34,200 nt of DNA from Pedobacter fastidiosus (GTDB taxonomy: Bacteria > Bacteroidota > Bacteroidia > Sphingobacteriales > Sphingobacteriaceae). The DNA is taken from positions 272,598 through 306,797 of the forward strand of contig NZ_JACRYL010000004.1 in NCBI RefSeq assembly GCF_014306625.1, read 5' to 3'. Shown piece after piece: positions 1 through 7,211 of this stretch. The notes beneath the pieces are model-generated. The model searched no databases. It saw only the letters and a program-made list of their open reading frames with translations, and had not been told where the DNA came from. The position numbers and the translations under genes were made by a program. Each line of letters opens with the position of its first letter. The first letter of the stretch is position 1.

Positions 1-220
1 TGGATAGGGCTATTTTTTTCTTGATGCTTAAAAAAATATAAACAGCTTGTAGGCAAGTAAGCGATATTAACAACAGGGAAAAATCTATCCAAAGTGATTT
101 TACTTCAGTAGACAATTGACTTTTGATTATCTGAAATTGGCCATAAAAAAGAATCAACAAAATTAATGATGGAATAATATTAATTACAATTAGCCATTTG
201 GGATTAAGCAAGTTTTTCAT
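1..220 (-). CDS. MSEP-CTERM-type membrane protein, N-terminal part (runs off the window)
   Basis: The minus strand starts an open frame at ATG 220-218 that is still open at position 1, giving 73 residues. It begins MKNLLNPKWLIVINIIPS and has two hydrophobic stretches (about residues 9-24 and 43-62), as expected of a multi-pass inner-membrane protein. It overlaps the end of the exosortase K gene by 17 bp, which implies translational coupling. From memory, MSEP-CTERM proteins are large integral membrane proteins encoded beside exosortase K and thought to be its dedicated target, with a C-terminal MSEP sorting signal. The N-terminal MKNLLNPKW pattern fits that family. The diagnostic C-terminus lies outside the window, so the call rests on the start, the hydrophobicity and the neighbour. 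Confidence 0.65.
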   Translation of the reverse strand, partial: MKNLLNPKWLIVINIIPSLILLILFYGQFQIIKSQLSTEVKSLWIDFSLLLISLTCLQAVYIFLSIKKKIALS

Positions 221-737
221 TTTGAACAGCGTATTTATTAAGTAAATAGTTAATTAGTTTATAGGATGAAATCAAAAAGAAGAGGTAAATAAAAGTTCCT
301 TCAGATTGGTGTATTAAAGATTGATATGGTTTAGGGAATGCGATGAATTTATTTATAAATATGGACGATGTTATTCTCGAGACATTTACAAAAATTGTTA
401 AAACCCATCCGAAAAATAAAGTTATCGGGAGCGTTGCCATCTTTAAATTTTGATTTTTAAAATGATTAATGAGTAGGCAATACGTAACTAAAAAACTTAT
501 AAGCATGAAATTAAAACCCGAACACGCCTTTTCTATAGTGATGTTCAAATTTGAGTGATAATAGCCTAGATTTTGAATATAAGTACCTTTAGAGCCAATG
601 ATTAGGGATAAAAAATAATTAGTGGGGCCTAAAATAAAATTTAGGTTTTGAGTGCTAATTGTAGCATAAAAATATTTCAAAATTAGAAGTGTAAAAAGCC
701 CCAAGCTGTAAAAGAAATTGTTGTTTATTTTCTTCAT
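204..737 (-). CDS. xrtK: Exosortase K (XrtK), membrane cysteine transpeptidase-like protein
   Basis: This 177-residue, multi-pass membrane protein carries the exosortase/archaeosortase catalytic triad in the right order: Cys72 in EKACSGFNF, Arg121 in NVSRI and His143 in HQSEG, each near a predicted membrane segment. The family is thought to recognise a C-terminal tripartite sorting signal on envelope proteins, cleave it and transfer the protein to a surface anchor. At 177 residues it is short for an exosortase, as expected for the XrtK subgroup. It starts 2 bp after the DUF4173-like gene stops and overlaps the MSEP-CTERM-type gene by 17 bp, so all three are probably one operon. The triad is directly visible. 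The XrtK rather than XrtN assignment is inferred from size and the MSEP-type neighbour. Confidence 0.77.
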   Translation of the reverse strand: MKKINNNFFYSLGLFTLLILKYFYATISTQNLNFILGPTNYFLSLIIGSKGTYIQNLGYYHSNLNITIEKACSGFNFMLISFLVTYCLLINHFKNQNLKMATLPITLFFGWVLTIFVNVSRITSSIFINKFIAFPKPYQSLIHQSEGTFIYLFFLISSYKLINYLLNKYAVQNEKLA

Positions 738-739
738 GA

Positions 740-2305
740 TTATTTATTCAACCCAAAATATTCTGCCGTATTCCAATCCTGTAAATTCCACGATAGCCAG
801 CTTACTTTTTCATAGCGTTCCTTAAAAAATCCAATCCGCTGATCGAGTTTATTAATTAGAACATCCTTCGGGTTTGCATAAATAGCCAGGCGGGTTTCAG
901 ATTCATTACCGGCGGATTTAGAGATCTTATTGCGATTTTTATCCAGTAATGGCAGGGTTTTTTCAGACAAGGAAATTAAGTAATCCGGATCTATTGAAAC
1001 TGAGTCTGTATGATTAAGATTGTATTTCACAATTAGAACATCCCAATTTACAGTGCTGAATACAAGTAGTAATGCAAACCAGATATTTCCATTCGTTTTA
1101 AAGAGATAGAACAACGTTTTTTGTTTGGCAACTTTAACATAAACGGTAGCTAATCCAATAATACAAAGAATGGCAAATACCAAAACCCCAATTCGTTTAT
1201 GGGTTAAGCCATGAAACTCGATATAATAACCATCACGAATAAATACAGAAATAATTAGGATGCAGTTTTGAATCATCCATGCGAATGCAAGAAAGCGCAG
1301 TGTTTTACTTTTGCTGTAAAAATTTAAGTTTCCTCTAAAGAAATATATTATAACAGCCATTGCCATTACAATACTGAAGATCAAAGAATTTGTACCTTGA
1401 TGGAGCTCGCTTGAGAAATTACCAGAAGGCTTATAACCAAACCATAAAGTGGTGATATCAATTGCGTTTAGGGATAAAAGCAAAAGATTTAAGGAACCGA
1501 AAGAGATTAATCCAATAATGTACTCTGTTTTTAAAGCCAATTTTTTGTGCAAAAGGCCACCAGTAAAAATCTGTATAAACTCGAACCAAGCTGATTTTTG
1601 GTTTAAATGTCTTCTAATTCTTGATAACTGCTCTTTGCATTTAAACTCTGCGTTTTGCATACTCTTATCAAAAAAAGATAATAATATTCCACTTGTTAAA
1701 ATTAAGCCGAAACAAAAGAAAGCGACCTGTGGCAAGTCTAAATCTTTAAAAAGGAAATTTATGATATCTCCTAAAGAATCTGCAATGCTATTCAAAGCCA
1801 ATTCTACATAATGCGCAAATACATTGCTTGCTGCAGAATATAAACAGGTAAATACGGTTACAATAACAAGCGGAATTAAAATGTACTTTAATAATTTAAA
1901 AAAGGGTTTTAAATTAAAATTGCCAATTCTAACATCTGCTAAATTCTTTATGGCATTAAATGGTACTGTCACCATTTGCAAGAAACCTGCTAACATGGCT
2001 GTGAAAACTGTTCTAATTTGTTGATTATGAGCTATGCCAATAAATAAAAGCAAGCTGATGTAATACGTAACTAGTGTTAAATCAGAATTATTAATTACAA
2101 CCAAGATGCCTGCCAATTGATGTGCTAAGGCATATATTTTTAATTTCTTACTCTTAATCACTTCAGGATTAGTAAAAGTTATAATCAACAGGTAAACGCT
2201 GTAAATAAGTAAGTTTAGTGCTAATCTTTCTTTCCAAAATAGAAAGTTAAAAAGCAAGCCACCCAATAGGGTAGACAAAAGCAGGAAGTTGGATTTATTT
2301 TTCAT
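740..2305 (-). CDS. DUF4173/DUF4153-like multi-pass inner-membrane protein
   Basis: The 521-residue product is strongly hydrophobic, with about ten or more predicted membrane segments over residues 1-420 and a soluble C-terminal tail of about 90 residues. The tail ends in a YEKVSWLSWNLQDWNTAEYFG segment, the type of W/N-rich ending found in DUF4173 proteins of Bacteroidota. No catalytic motif is apparent and the function is unknown. It lies between a small membrane protein (15-bp gap upstream) and exosortase K (2-bp gap downstream). It therefore belongs to the exosortase operon and may act in the same envelope process, though this is only a positional inference. The assignment between DUF4173 and DUF4153 is from memory. 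Confidence 0.65.
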   Translation of the reverse strand: MKNKSNFLLLSTLLGGLLFNFLFWKERLALNLLIYSVYLLIITFTNPEVIKSKKLKIYALAHQLAGILVVINNSDLTLVTYYISLLLFIGIAHNQQIRTVFTAMLAGFLQMVTVPFNAIKNLADVRIGNFNLKPFFKLLKYILIPLVIVTVFTCLYSAASNVFAHYVELALNSIADSLGDIINFLFKDLDLPQVAFFCFGLILTSGILLSFFDKSMQNAEFKCKEQLSRIRRHLNQKSAWFEFIQIFTGGLLHKKLALKTEYIIGLISFGSLNLLLLSLNAIDITTLWFGYKPSGNFSSELHQGTNSLIFSIVMAMAVIIYFFRGNLNFYSKSKTLRFLAFAWMIQNCILIISVFIRDGYYIEFHGLTHKRIGVLVFAILCIIGLATVYVKVAKQKTLFYLFKTNGNIWFALLLVFSTVNWDVLIVKYNLNHTDSVSIDPDYLISLSEKTLPLLDKNRNKISKSAGNESETRLAIYANPKDVLINKLDQRIGFFKERYEKVSWLSWNLQDWNTAEYFGLNK

Positions 2306-2320
2306 TTTTTATGTTTTGAA

Positions 2321-2632
2321 TTAGAATTGAGATTGGGTAACCAGATAAAAACAGGCAAAAAAAGCAGGGATATTTGCTAAAAGAATCAAGAGCGAGATGG
2401 TAATATCCTTCCAATGATCTTGATGGATAATCATAGTGCCCAGTAACATTAGCAAAACAATTATATTGGCAAAAAATGCAATTACAGTGTATAGAAGGCC
2501 AAAACTCATCAAAAAACCTTCTTTGGTTAAAATGTAGAGGATTGTAATTAAAACCCCACTTACAAATGAGTAAAGGGAAATTTTTCTAGAAAAGCTGACA
2601 ATGTAAAGCGGGTAATCATTTTCTGTTTTCAT
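2321..2632 (-). CDS. Small multi-pass membrane protein, function unknown
   Basis: The 103-residue protein has three predicted membrane helices (about residues 18-37, 44-68 and 76-98) after a short polar N-terminus. I recognise no family. It is the first gene of the operon leading into the DUF4173-like protein, exosortase K and the MSEP-CTERM-type gene. Its upstream region, on the minus strand, carries a 20-bp element (2641-2660) almost identical to the one before the membrane protein/regulator pair at 3615-2681. That supports this as a real gene start with its own regulated promoter. Confidence 0.6.
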   Translation of the reverse strand: MKTENDYPLYIVSFSRKISLYSFVSGVLITILYILTKEGFLMSFGLLYTVIAFFANIIVLLMLLGTMIIHQDHWKDITISLLILLANIPAFFACFYLVTQSQF

Positions 2633-2640
2633 AATTTAAA

Positions 2641-2660
2641 AGTGCTTTGTATTTCAAAGT
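2641..2660 (-). promoter_or_regulatory. Putative operator copy 1, overlapping the exosortase operon promoter
   Basis: On the minus strand the sequence reads ACTTTGAAATACAAAGCACT. It contains the inverted repeat CTTTG-AAATA-CAAAG and is followed by a further CACTTT half-site. It is 19/20 identical to the copy at 3622-3641. The TTTG of the left arm coincides with a -7-like octamer TTACTTTG, one mismatch from TAnnTTTG, so a bound protein would block the promoter. It lies 8 bp upstream of the 103-aa gene start. The winged-helix regulator encoded just upstream (2977-2681) is the obvious candidate ligand; that link is inference. Confidence 0.6.
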
Positions 2661-2680
2661 AAATAGTTAAAAAAAATAGA

Positions 2681-2977
2681 TTATAGTTTTTTGATCATTT
2701 TTTCAAGCGCATCTAAATGTGCCTTAAATACCTGTTTGCCTAAAGGAGTAATCGAGTAGGTGGTGCTGGTTTTTCTGCCGATGAACCCTTTGTGCACCTT
2801 AATAAATTCTGCCTGTTCTAAAGTATTTAAGTGAGAGGCTAAATTCCCATCTGTTAATTCTAGCATTTGCTTTAAGTCGTTAAAGCCAATTTCGTTGTTT
2901 ACTACAAGCATAGACATTACGCCCAATCTTATTCGGCTATCGAATATTTTATTTAAATCTGCTATGGGGTTTTTCAT
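2681..2977 (-). CDS. Winged helix-turn-helix transcriptional regulator (HTH_34 type)
   Basis: This 98-residue, single-domain protein has a winged-helix layout. The helix-turn-helix is at about residues 28-58 (GFNDLKQMLELTDGNLASHL), a wing follows at about 60-76 (KVHKGFIGRKTSTTYSITP), and a dimerisation helix closes the protein (GKQVFKAHLDALEKMIKKL). This matches the small MarR/ArsR-like HTH_34 regulators of Bacteroidota, which usually act as local repressors. It is 2 bp downstream of the membrane protein at 3615-2980 and shares its promoter. The same operator-like element precedes its own operon and the exosortase operon, so autoregulation plus control of the exosortase genes is the simplest model. 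No ligand or sensing residues are recognisable. Confidence 0.8.
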   Translation of the reverse strand: MKNPIADLNKIFDSRIRLGVMSMLVVNNEIGFNDLKQMLELTDGNLASHLNTLEQAEFIKVHKGFIGRKTSTTYSITPLGKQVFKAHLDALEKMIKKL

Positions 2978-2979
2978 TC

Positions 2980-3615
2980 TTATTGGCCTCTCTCATATTT
3001 AAAATACATTACCAATCCGTAAATGATGTGTAAAATACCAAAACCTACAGCCCAAAAAATTAATCCATAACCCACATAAAACATACAGACTAAGCCTAAA
3101 AAAACTTCGCAAAAACCAAGGTATCGAATATCGCTGTACGTGTATTTACTTGCGTTAATGAGTGATAATCCATAAAAAATTAAACAACTCGGTGCAATAA
3201 TGCTATAAGTATTTGGGTGATTAATAAGCAAAGCGATAATAAATAATCCGCCGGCAACTAAGGGAACCAATAAATTAATTAATAGTGATTTTGATGTCTT
3301 ATCCCAAATTGGAAGATTATTCTGTTGACTTTTTCTATAGGTGAATAAAATTCCGCCGGCTAAAGCAATTAGGAGAACAAAAACACCAAGCTTTATCAAA
3401 TTAAACTCTAAGTCCATTTCACCATCAACACCGTAGCCGTATCCTCGCTTATTAATATATTTATCAATCTCTTCATTAGCAAAATAAGCACCAATTAAAG
3501 CGATAACGCCAGCAAAAACTCCAGATAAACCGCTCAACGAAATAAATCTCGATGATCTATCCATCATTTGTCTAATGTCTTTTAATGCATTTAATTGTTC
3601 CTCTGGATTGCTCAT
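2980..3615 (-). CDS. Membrane protein with five to six helices, function unknown
   Basis: I chose the ATG at 3615-3613, giving 211 residues starting MSNPEEQLNALKDIRQMMDR. A longer frame up to 3738 would pass through the promoter and the operator-like element and adds an unlikely leader. A polar, Met/Arg-rich N-terminal helix (about 1-25) precedes about six predicted membrane segments (roughly 26-45, 70-92, 107-130, 137-155 and 165-205). I recognise no named family, but pairing of a membrane protein of this shape with an HTH_34 regulator is a pattern I recall from Bacteroidota. The gene leads the operon that encodes the winged-helix regulator and may act with it, for example as a membrane-bound sensor or antagonist. 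That is conjecture. Confidence 0.65.
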   Translation of the reverse strand: MSNPEEQLNALKDIRQMMDRSSRFISLSGLSGVFAGVIALIGAYFANEEIDKYINKRGYGYGVDGEMDLEFNLIKLGVFVLLIALAGGILFTYRKSQQNNLPIWDKTSKSLLINLLVPLVAGGLFIIALLINHPNTYSIIAPSCLIFYGLSLINASKYTYSDIRYLGFCEVFLGLVCMFYVGYGLIFWAVGFGILHIIYGLVMYFKYERGQ

Positions 3616-3621
3616 TTTGAA

Positions 3622-3641
3622 AGTGCTTTGTTTTTCAAAGT
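3622..3641 (-). promoter_or_regulatory. Putative operator copy 2, in front of the regulator operon
   Basis: On the minus strand this reads ACTTTGAAAAACAAAGCACT, one base different from copy 1 at 2641-2660. The inverted repeat CTTTG-N5-CAAAG starts inside the -7 octamer of the promoter at 3636-3666. It ends 6 bp before the start of the 211-aa membrane protein, a typical repressor position. Confidence 0.6.
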
Positions 3642-3666
3642 TAAATAAGAAATTGGTAATTGCAAA
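3636..3666 (-). promoter_or_regulatory. Bacteroidota-type promoter of the membrane protein/regulator operon
   Basis: On the minus strand there is TTTG (3666-3663), a 19-bp spacer and TAACTTTG (3643-3636). This matches the known Bacteroidota consensus TTTG-N19-TAnnTTTG exactly in both boxes and in spacing. The start codon lies about 20 bp downstream. The -7 box overlaps the operator-like inverted repeat. Confidence 0.6.
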
Positions 3667-3770
3667 TTTTATTTTTAATAAGGTGATTTTATTGATTTCT
3701 TCCTTCGGGATGATTACACAGTTTAATCGACTGCACATATTTAAGGTTTGTTTTTAACTTTGATCTTTTA

Positions 3771-3812
3771 GCTTTAGTCTTTCCTCTTTTTGCTTCAGTC
3801 TTTCCGCTTTTT
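3771..3812. repeat. Tandem 21-bp repeat, two copies plus a degenerate third
   Basis: Two adjacent 21-bp units (3771-3791 and 3792-3812), both of the form GCTTyAGTCTTTCCkCTTTT, differ at two positions. A weaker copy precedes them (3756-3770). They fill most of the divergent intergenic region and end next to the -7 box of the LolD-like gene, so copy number could alter promoter spacing. Confidence 0.6.
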
Positions 3813-3815
3813 TAC

Positions 3816-3823
3816 TAAATTTG
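3816..3823 (+). promoter_or_regulatory. -7 element of the lolD-like gene
   Basis: TAAATTTG matches TAnnTTTG and ends 3 nt before the ATG. A TTTG lies 23 bp upstream (3789-3792), at the upper end of the allowed spacing. Transcription from here would begin at about the start codon, giving a leaderless mRNA. Confidence 0.4.
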
Positions 3824-3826
3824 AGC

Positions 3827-4477
3827 ATGCTAAAAGCCACTGATATTAGAAAGTCGTACGGAAATTTACCCATTTTAAAAGGTGTTAATTTCGAAGTGCA
3901 AAAAGGAGAGATAGTAAGCATAATTGGCCCATCTGGAGCGGGAAAGAGCACATTACTGCATATTTTAGGCTCTTTAGATAAACCTGATGAGGGTACGGTA
4001 GAATTAAAGGATACAATGATTAGCAATTTAAGTGGCGATTTGCTAAGCAGTTTTAGAAATCAAAATATTGGTTTCGTTTTTCAGTTTCATCATTTGCTTC
4101 CAGAGTTTAGTGCTTTAGAGAATGTTTGTATTCCAGCGTTTATCGCTAGAAAATCCAAAAAACAAGCTGAGGATAGAGCTTTAGAATTATTGGATCTTTT
4201 TGGATTAAAAGATCGGGTTAATCACAAGCCAAATCAGCTTTCTGGTGGCGAACAGCAACGCGTAGCCATTGCGAGAGCCTTGGTAAATAATCCATCGATT
4301 ATATTAGCTGATGAACCTTCTGGAAATTTAGATTCTGAAAATGCGTCGGCATTGCATCAACTTTTCGTTAGTTTGAGAGATAACTTTCAGCAAACTTTTG
4401 TAATTGTTACGCATAATGAACATTTAGCAAAAACGAGCGATAGGGTGGTAACCATGAAAGATGGGTTAATCGTATAA
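3827..4477 (+). CDS. lolD: LolD-like ABC transporter ATP-binding protein
   Basis: The 216-residue ATPase shows all ABC motifs: Walker [10 protein letters not shown] (34-42), Q-loop Q86 in FVFQFHH, signature LSGGEQQ (138-144), Walker B ILADEP with Glu163, D-loop GNLDS and switch His196 in VTHNE. Length and the [16 protein letters not shown] segment match the LolD/MacB subfamily, which powers release of lipoproteins from the inner membrane (LolCDE) or related mechanotransmission exporters. No permease is adjacent, so the partner must be elsewhere. I prefer ATG 3827 over the in-frame TTG 3821, because the TTG lies inside a -7-like octamer TAAATTTG (3816-3823) and Met-Leu-Lys-Ala is a normal family start. 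The transcript could be leaderless or nearly so. Confidence 0.88.
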   Translation: MLKATDIRKSYGNLPILKGVNFEVQKGEIVSIIGPSGAGKSTLLHILGSLDKPDEGTVELKDTMISNLSGDLLSSFRNQNIGFVFQFHHLLPEFSALENVCIPAFIARKSKKQAEDRALELLDLFGLKDRVNHKPNQLSGGEQQRVAIARALVNNPSIILADEPSGNLDSENASALHQLFVSLRDNFQQTFVIVTHNEHLAKTSDRVVTMKDGLIV

Positions 4478-4565
4478 GACCAGGATTTTTCAGGATGATA
4501 AGATCATAGCGCAAAGGTCTTTGTGGTCAACTTTTAAATATTATTTATTCAACACAACTTTAATT

Positions 4566-5039
4566 TTGAAAATACTTATTACAGGTGGAAATAATTCTAA
4601 AGCCCTAAAGCTTTTAAAAGCGTTTCCCAATCATTTTGTTTTGCTGGCAGATTATGGAGAAATACCAATTGTTACTACAGATAAATATGCTTTTACGAGT
4701 TTGGGGGTGTTGAACAAAGAGAGCATTGCACACATTCTTTTAAATTTTTGCATCACCGAATCTATCGATTGTATTATCCCACTACACGATTTTGAGATCC
4801 AGCCTATTGCAAAGTCTTCTGTTCTGTTTGGAGAATATGGCATTCAGGTTTTACTTCCCGAGGCGGATAATATCGATGAATATTTTAAAGAAGGAAATAA
4901 TATTTATTCAGATTTTGCAGTTTTCATAGCTGGTGAATGTATTTTTTCTACTAATCAAGATCTTCCAAAAACAGATTACAAAGACTTGAACGGTATTTTC
5001 GGTTTTGATAATCAGGATTTTAAACTTTTTACAATATAA
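4566..5039 (+). CDS. Lone pre-ATP-grasp-domain-like protein, function unknown
   Basis: The frame encodes about 157 residues starting (M)KILITGGNNSKALKLL. The N-terminal Rossmann-like beta strand with a GGN loop, and the segment IDCIIPLHDFEIQPIAKSSVLFGEYGI (about residues 77-103), resemble the pre-ATP-grasp half of ATP-grasp enzymes. The catalytic ATP-grasp half is missing, so it is probably not an enzyme alone. No ATG fits. The TTG at 4566 is the best start because it places the KILITGG strand at the N-terminus, but it overlaps a TAATTTTG octamer (4561-4568), so the true start remains uncertain. It ends 1 bp before the HAD-like gene and is surely co-transcribed with it. The fold assignment is tentative. 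Confidence 0.5.
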   Translation: MKILITGGNNSKALKLLKAFPNHFVLLADYGEIPIVTTDKYAFTSLGVLNKESIAHILLNFCITESIDCIIPLHDFEIQPIAKSSVLFGEYGIQVLLPEADNIDEYFKEGNNIYSDFAVFIAGECIFSTNQDLPKTDYKDLNGIFGFDNQDFKLFTI

Positions 5040-5040
5040 T

Positions 5041-5649
5041 ATGGATGCATATCAATTAGCGAAAGATAAGCAGGTTGTAATTTTTGAACTTGATGATGTA
5101 ATCTTTCCCGAAAAGGATTATTTATTGCAGGTATATTATCTTTTTGCGCAGTTTATAGAATATGCTGAGCAAAAGAATGCCCAAACTATTTTAGAATTTA
5201 TGCGTGTAGAATACGAATCAAATGGAACGGATCATCTATTTGAGAAGACTGCCACTGAATTCGATCTAGCAGAAACCTATCAATATAACTTTGATTTATT
5301 GCACCAAAATGCCCGATTGCCATTAAAGCTTTTGCTCTTTAAAAATATTTTGGAGTTTATGCAGGAGTTGGTTATAGATCGTAAAAAGATATACATTGTA
5401 ACTGCAGGAAATCCTGAACAACAGCTCAACAAAATTAAGCAAACAGAGTGGAATGGACTCGAAAAGTACCTCACTGTTTTCTTTGCAGATGAGCTGGGGC
5501 AACCTAAATCAGAAATTTTTCTAAACATACTAAGCAACAACAATTTATCATCAAATGAGGCGCTAGTGGTTGGTGCAAATAAATTTGATGAGGAGCAATC
5601 CAAATTAATTAATTTGCCGTATATTGTGTCACTAGAAATTTACAGATAA
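5041..5649 (+). CDS. HAD-superfamily-like protein with degenerate active site
   Basis: The 202-residue product follows the HAD layout: a motif I strand VVIFELDDVIFPE (13-24), a helical cap at about 25-100, motif II IYIVTAGNP (117-125), motif III Lys156 in GQPKSE and a motif IV region ALVVGANKFDEEQ. The nucleophilic Asp of motif I (normally DxD) is Glu16, and the Asp of the motif IV GD pair is Ala179. Phosphotransfer is therefore unlikely and a binding or structural role is more plausible. I chose ATG 5041 because it begins one base after the upstream stop; the in-frame ATG at 5005 lies inside that gene. It is coupled to the pre-ATP-grasp-like gene, and the S41 peptidase follows 8 bp later, so the three may form one operon. 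Confidence 0.72.
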   Translation: MDAYQLAKDKQVVIFELDDVIFPEKDYLLQVYYLFAQFIEYAEQKNAQTILEFMRVEYESNGTDHLFEKTATEFDLAETYQYNFDLLHQNARLPLKLLLFKNILEFMQELVIDRKKIYIVTAGNPEQQLNKIKQTEWNGLEKYLTVFFADELGQPKSEIFLNILSNNNLSSNEALVVGANKFDEEQSKLINLPYIVSLEIYR

Positions 5650-5657
5650 TATAAAAT

Positions 5658-7163
5658 ATGCTTAGAAAATTTACTGCGCAAAATGCCTTTTTGTGCTTTA
5701 TGTTAATTGTGTTGGGGATTACAACATCTTGTAAAAAAAATGATGCTGCTGCAGATGCAGATTCATCCATTTCCGAAAGTAATACCTTACAAACACCAAC
5801 AACCAATCGAGATTATTTAACCCGAGATTCAATTTTTCTCTATGCAAAGCAAACCTATTTTTGGAATGTAGGAATGCCTAGCTATGATACTTTTAATCCC
5901 CGTAAGTATTCAACAAGCGAACAAGTTGTAACTGCGATAAGAGGTTTATCAAGCAATGGCGGGAAAGATAAATATTCTTTTATTGATGATGGATCTGTTG
6001 CTGGTCAATTGGGCGGAGTAGGTGGAGATTATGGTTTTTCTGCAAATTTTGATTCAAATAATCTACTTCGGATTAAATATGTTTATGGGAACTCACCTTC
6101 TGCTACTGCGAATTTAAAAAGAGGATTTACAATTACCAAAGTAAATGGCACTCCTGTTTCTCGAGCTTCTCAGGCTGATGTAGATTTTTTAAATGCAGCT
6201 ATCTTCGGAAGTAATCCTTCTATTACTTTAACAGTAGAAAAGTTGGATAAAACAATTGCAGAGGTTACCGTAAACCGTGGCACATATGCAATTAATCCAA
6301 TTTTATACACCAATACTTATACTGTTGGAGCTAAAAAATTAGGATACATTGTATTTAATAGCTTTACAACAAATGCTTCTACATTGCTTGATCAAGCTTT
6401 TGCGAAATTTACAGCAGATGGGGTAACAGAGCTTATTGTAGATTTAAGATATAACGGCGGTGGCTCAGTTGGTACGGCAGATGTTTTAACAAACTTGATT
6501 GCTCCATCGGCGCAAACGGGTAAGATAATGTACACTACTTATTACAACCAAACCATGCAAAATGCACAGGCTACAATTTTGGAGAACCAAAAATTCTATG
6601 CACAAGGCACTGATGGGGTTACGAGACTATATTCGTTTTTCGATTATTCCTTTAAGCCAACCATGGCGGCAGGAAATCAAGAATCGTTCAAAAAACGAGG
6701 GTCTTTAAATGTATCTCGAGTGTATTTTATTGTAACAGGCTCCACAGCATCAGCAAGCGAGTTGGTAATTAACAATTTAAAGCCGGTAATGGACGTTAAG
6801 TTAATCGGTCGTAAAACTTATGGTAAGCCAGTTGGATTTTTCTCTCTTCGCATCAATAAATCAGATTTATATATTCCTCAATTTCAAACTAAAAACTCTG
6901 TAAACTTTGGTGATTATTTTGACGGTATGACGGTAGATAAAGATATTGCAGATGACCTTAGCAAAGATTTCGGTGATCCTTCTGAACCCTTGTTGGCTCA
7001 AGCTTTATACTTTACGGCAAACGGGAGCTTCACTTCTTATTTAAAAGACAACTCTCTAAGCAGTACTTCTGCCGCTTCGAGAGCTTTGATTGATAACACC
7101 AACGATAAATTAAACCACGAGTTTAAAGGTATGGTTGAAACTCGAAAGATGAAATTTAAATAA
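5658..7163 (+). CDS. S41-family carboxy-terminal-processing peptidase, lipoprotein
   Basis: The 501-residue protein has a lipoprotein signal peptide with lipobox ITTSC (Cys25), placing it in the envelope. A PDZ-like region spans about residues 115-205, with the substrate-loop pattern GFTITKVNGTPV. The tail-specific protease core follows: VDLRYNGGGS (261-270), the nucleophile motif GSTASASE with Ser365 as likely catalytic residue, and the general base Lys390 in RKTYGKPVG, 25 residues later as in Tsp/CtpA. Such enzymes degrade or trim C-termini of periplasmic or surface proteins. It begins 8 bp after the HAD-like gene and ends at a clear terminator (7183-7211). Family membership is secure; the substrate is unknown. 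Confidence 0.9.
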   Translation: MLRKFTAQNAFLCFMLIVLGITTSCKKNDAAADADSSISESNTLQTPTTNRDYLTRDSIFLYAKQTYFWNVGMPSYDTFNPRKYSTSEQVVTAIRGLSSNGGKDKYSFIDDGSVAGQLGGVGGDYGFSANFDSNNLLRIKYVYGNSPSATANLKRGFTITKVNGTPVSRASQADVDFLNAAIFGSNPSITLTVEKLDKTIAEVTVNRGTYAINPILYTNTYTVGAKKLGYIVFNSFTTNASTLLDQAFAKFTADGVTELIVDLRYNGGGSVGTADVLTNLIAPSAQTGKIMYTTYYNQTMQNAQATILENQKFYAQGTDGVTRLYSFFDYSFKPTMAAGNQESFKKRGSLNVSRVYFIVTGSTASASELVINNLKPVMDVKLIGRKTYGKPVGFFSLRINKSDLYIPQFQTKNSVNFGDYFDGMTVDKDIADDLSKDFGDPSEPLLAQALYFTANGSFTSYLKDNSLSSTSAASRALIDNTNDKLNHEFKGMVETRKMKFK

Positions 7164-7182
7164 TAATTTTGTTTATAAATGG

Positions 7183-7211
7183 AAAGCCAGCATTTTAATG
7201 TTGGCTTTTTT
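7183..7211 (+). terminator. Rho-independent terminator after the S41 peptidase gene
   Basis: An 11-bp stem (AAAGCCAGCAT paired with ATGTTGGCTTT, one G-T wobble), a TTTA loop and a following T-run lie 20 bp after the stop codon. Confidence 0.8.

Noticed and set aside
3616..3738. N-terminal extension of the membrane protein at 2980-3615
   Set aside because: It would be translated from DNA holding the promoter (3636-3666) and the operator-like repeat, and the ATG at 3615 gives a sensible start.
3754..4026. Minus-strand 90-codon frame over the start of lolD
   Set aside because: It is antisense to the conserved Walker A region of the LolD-like gene and its tail is the 21-bp tandem repeat.
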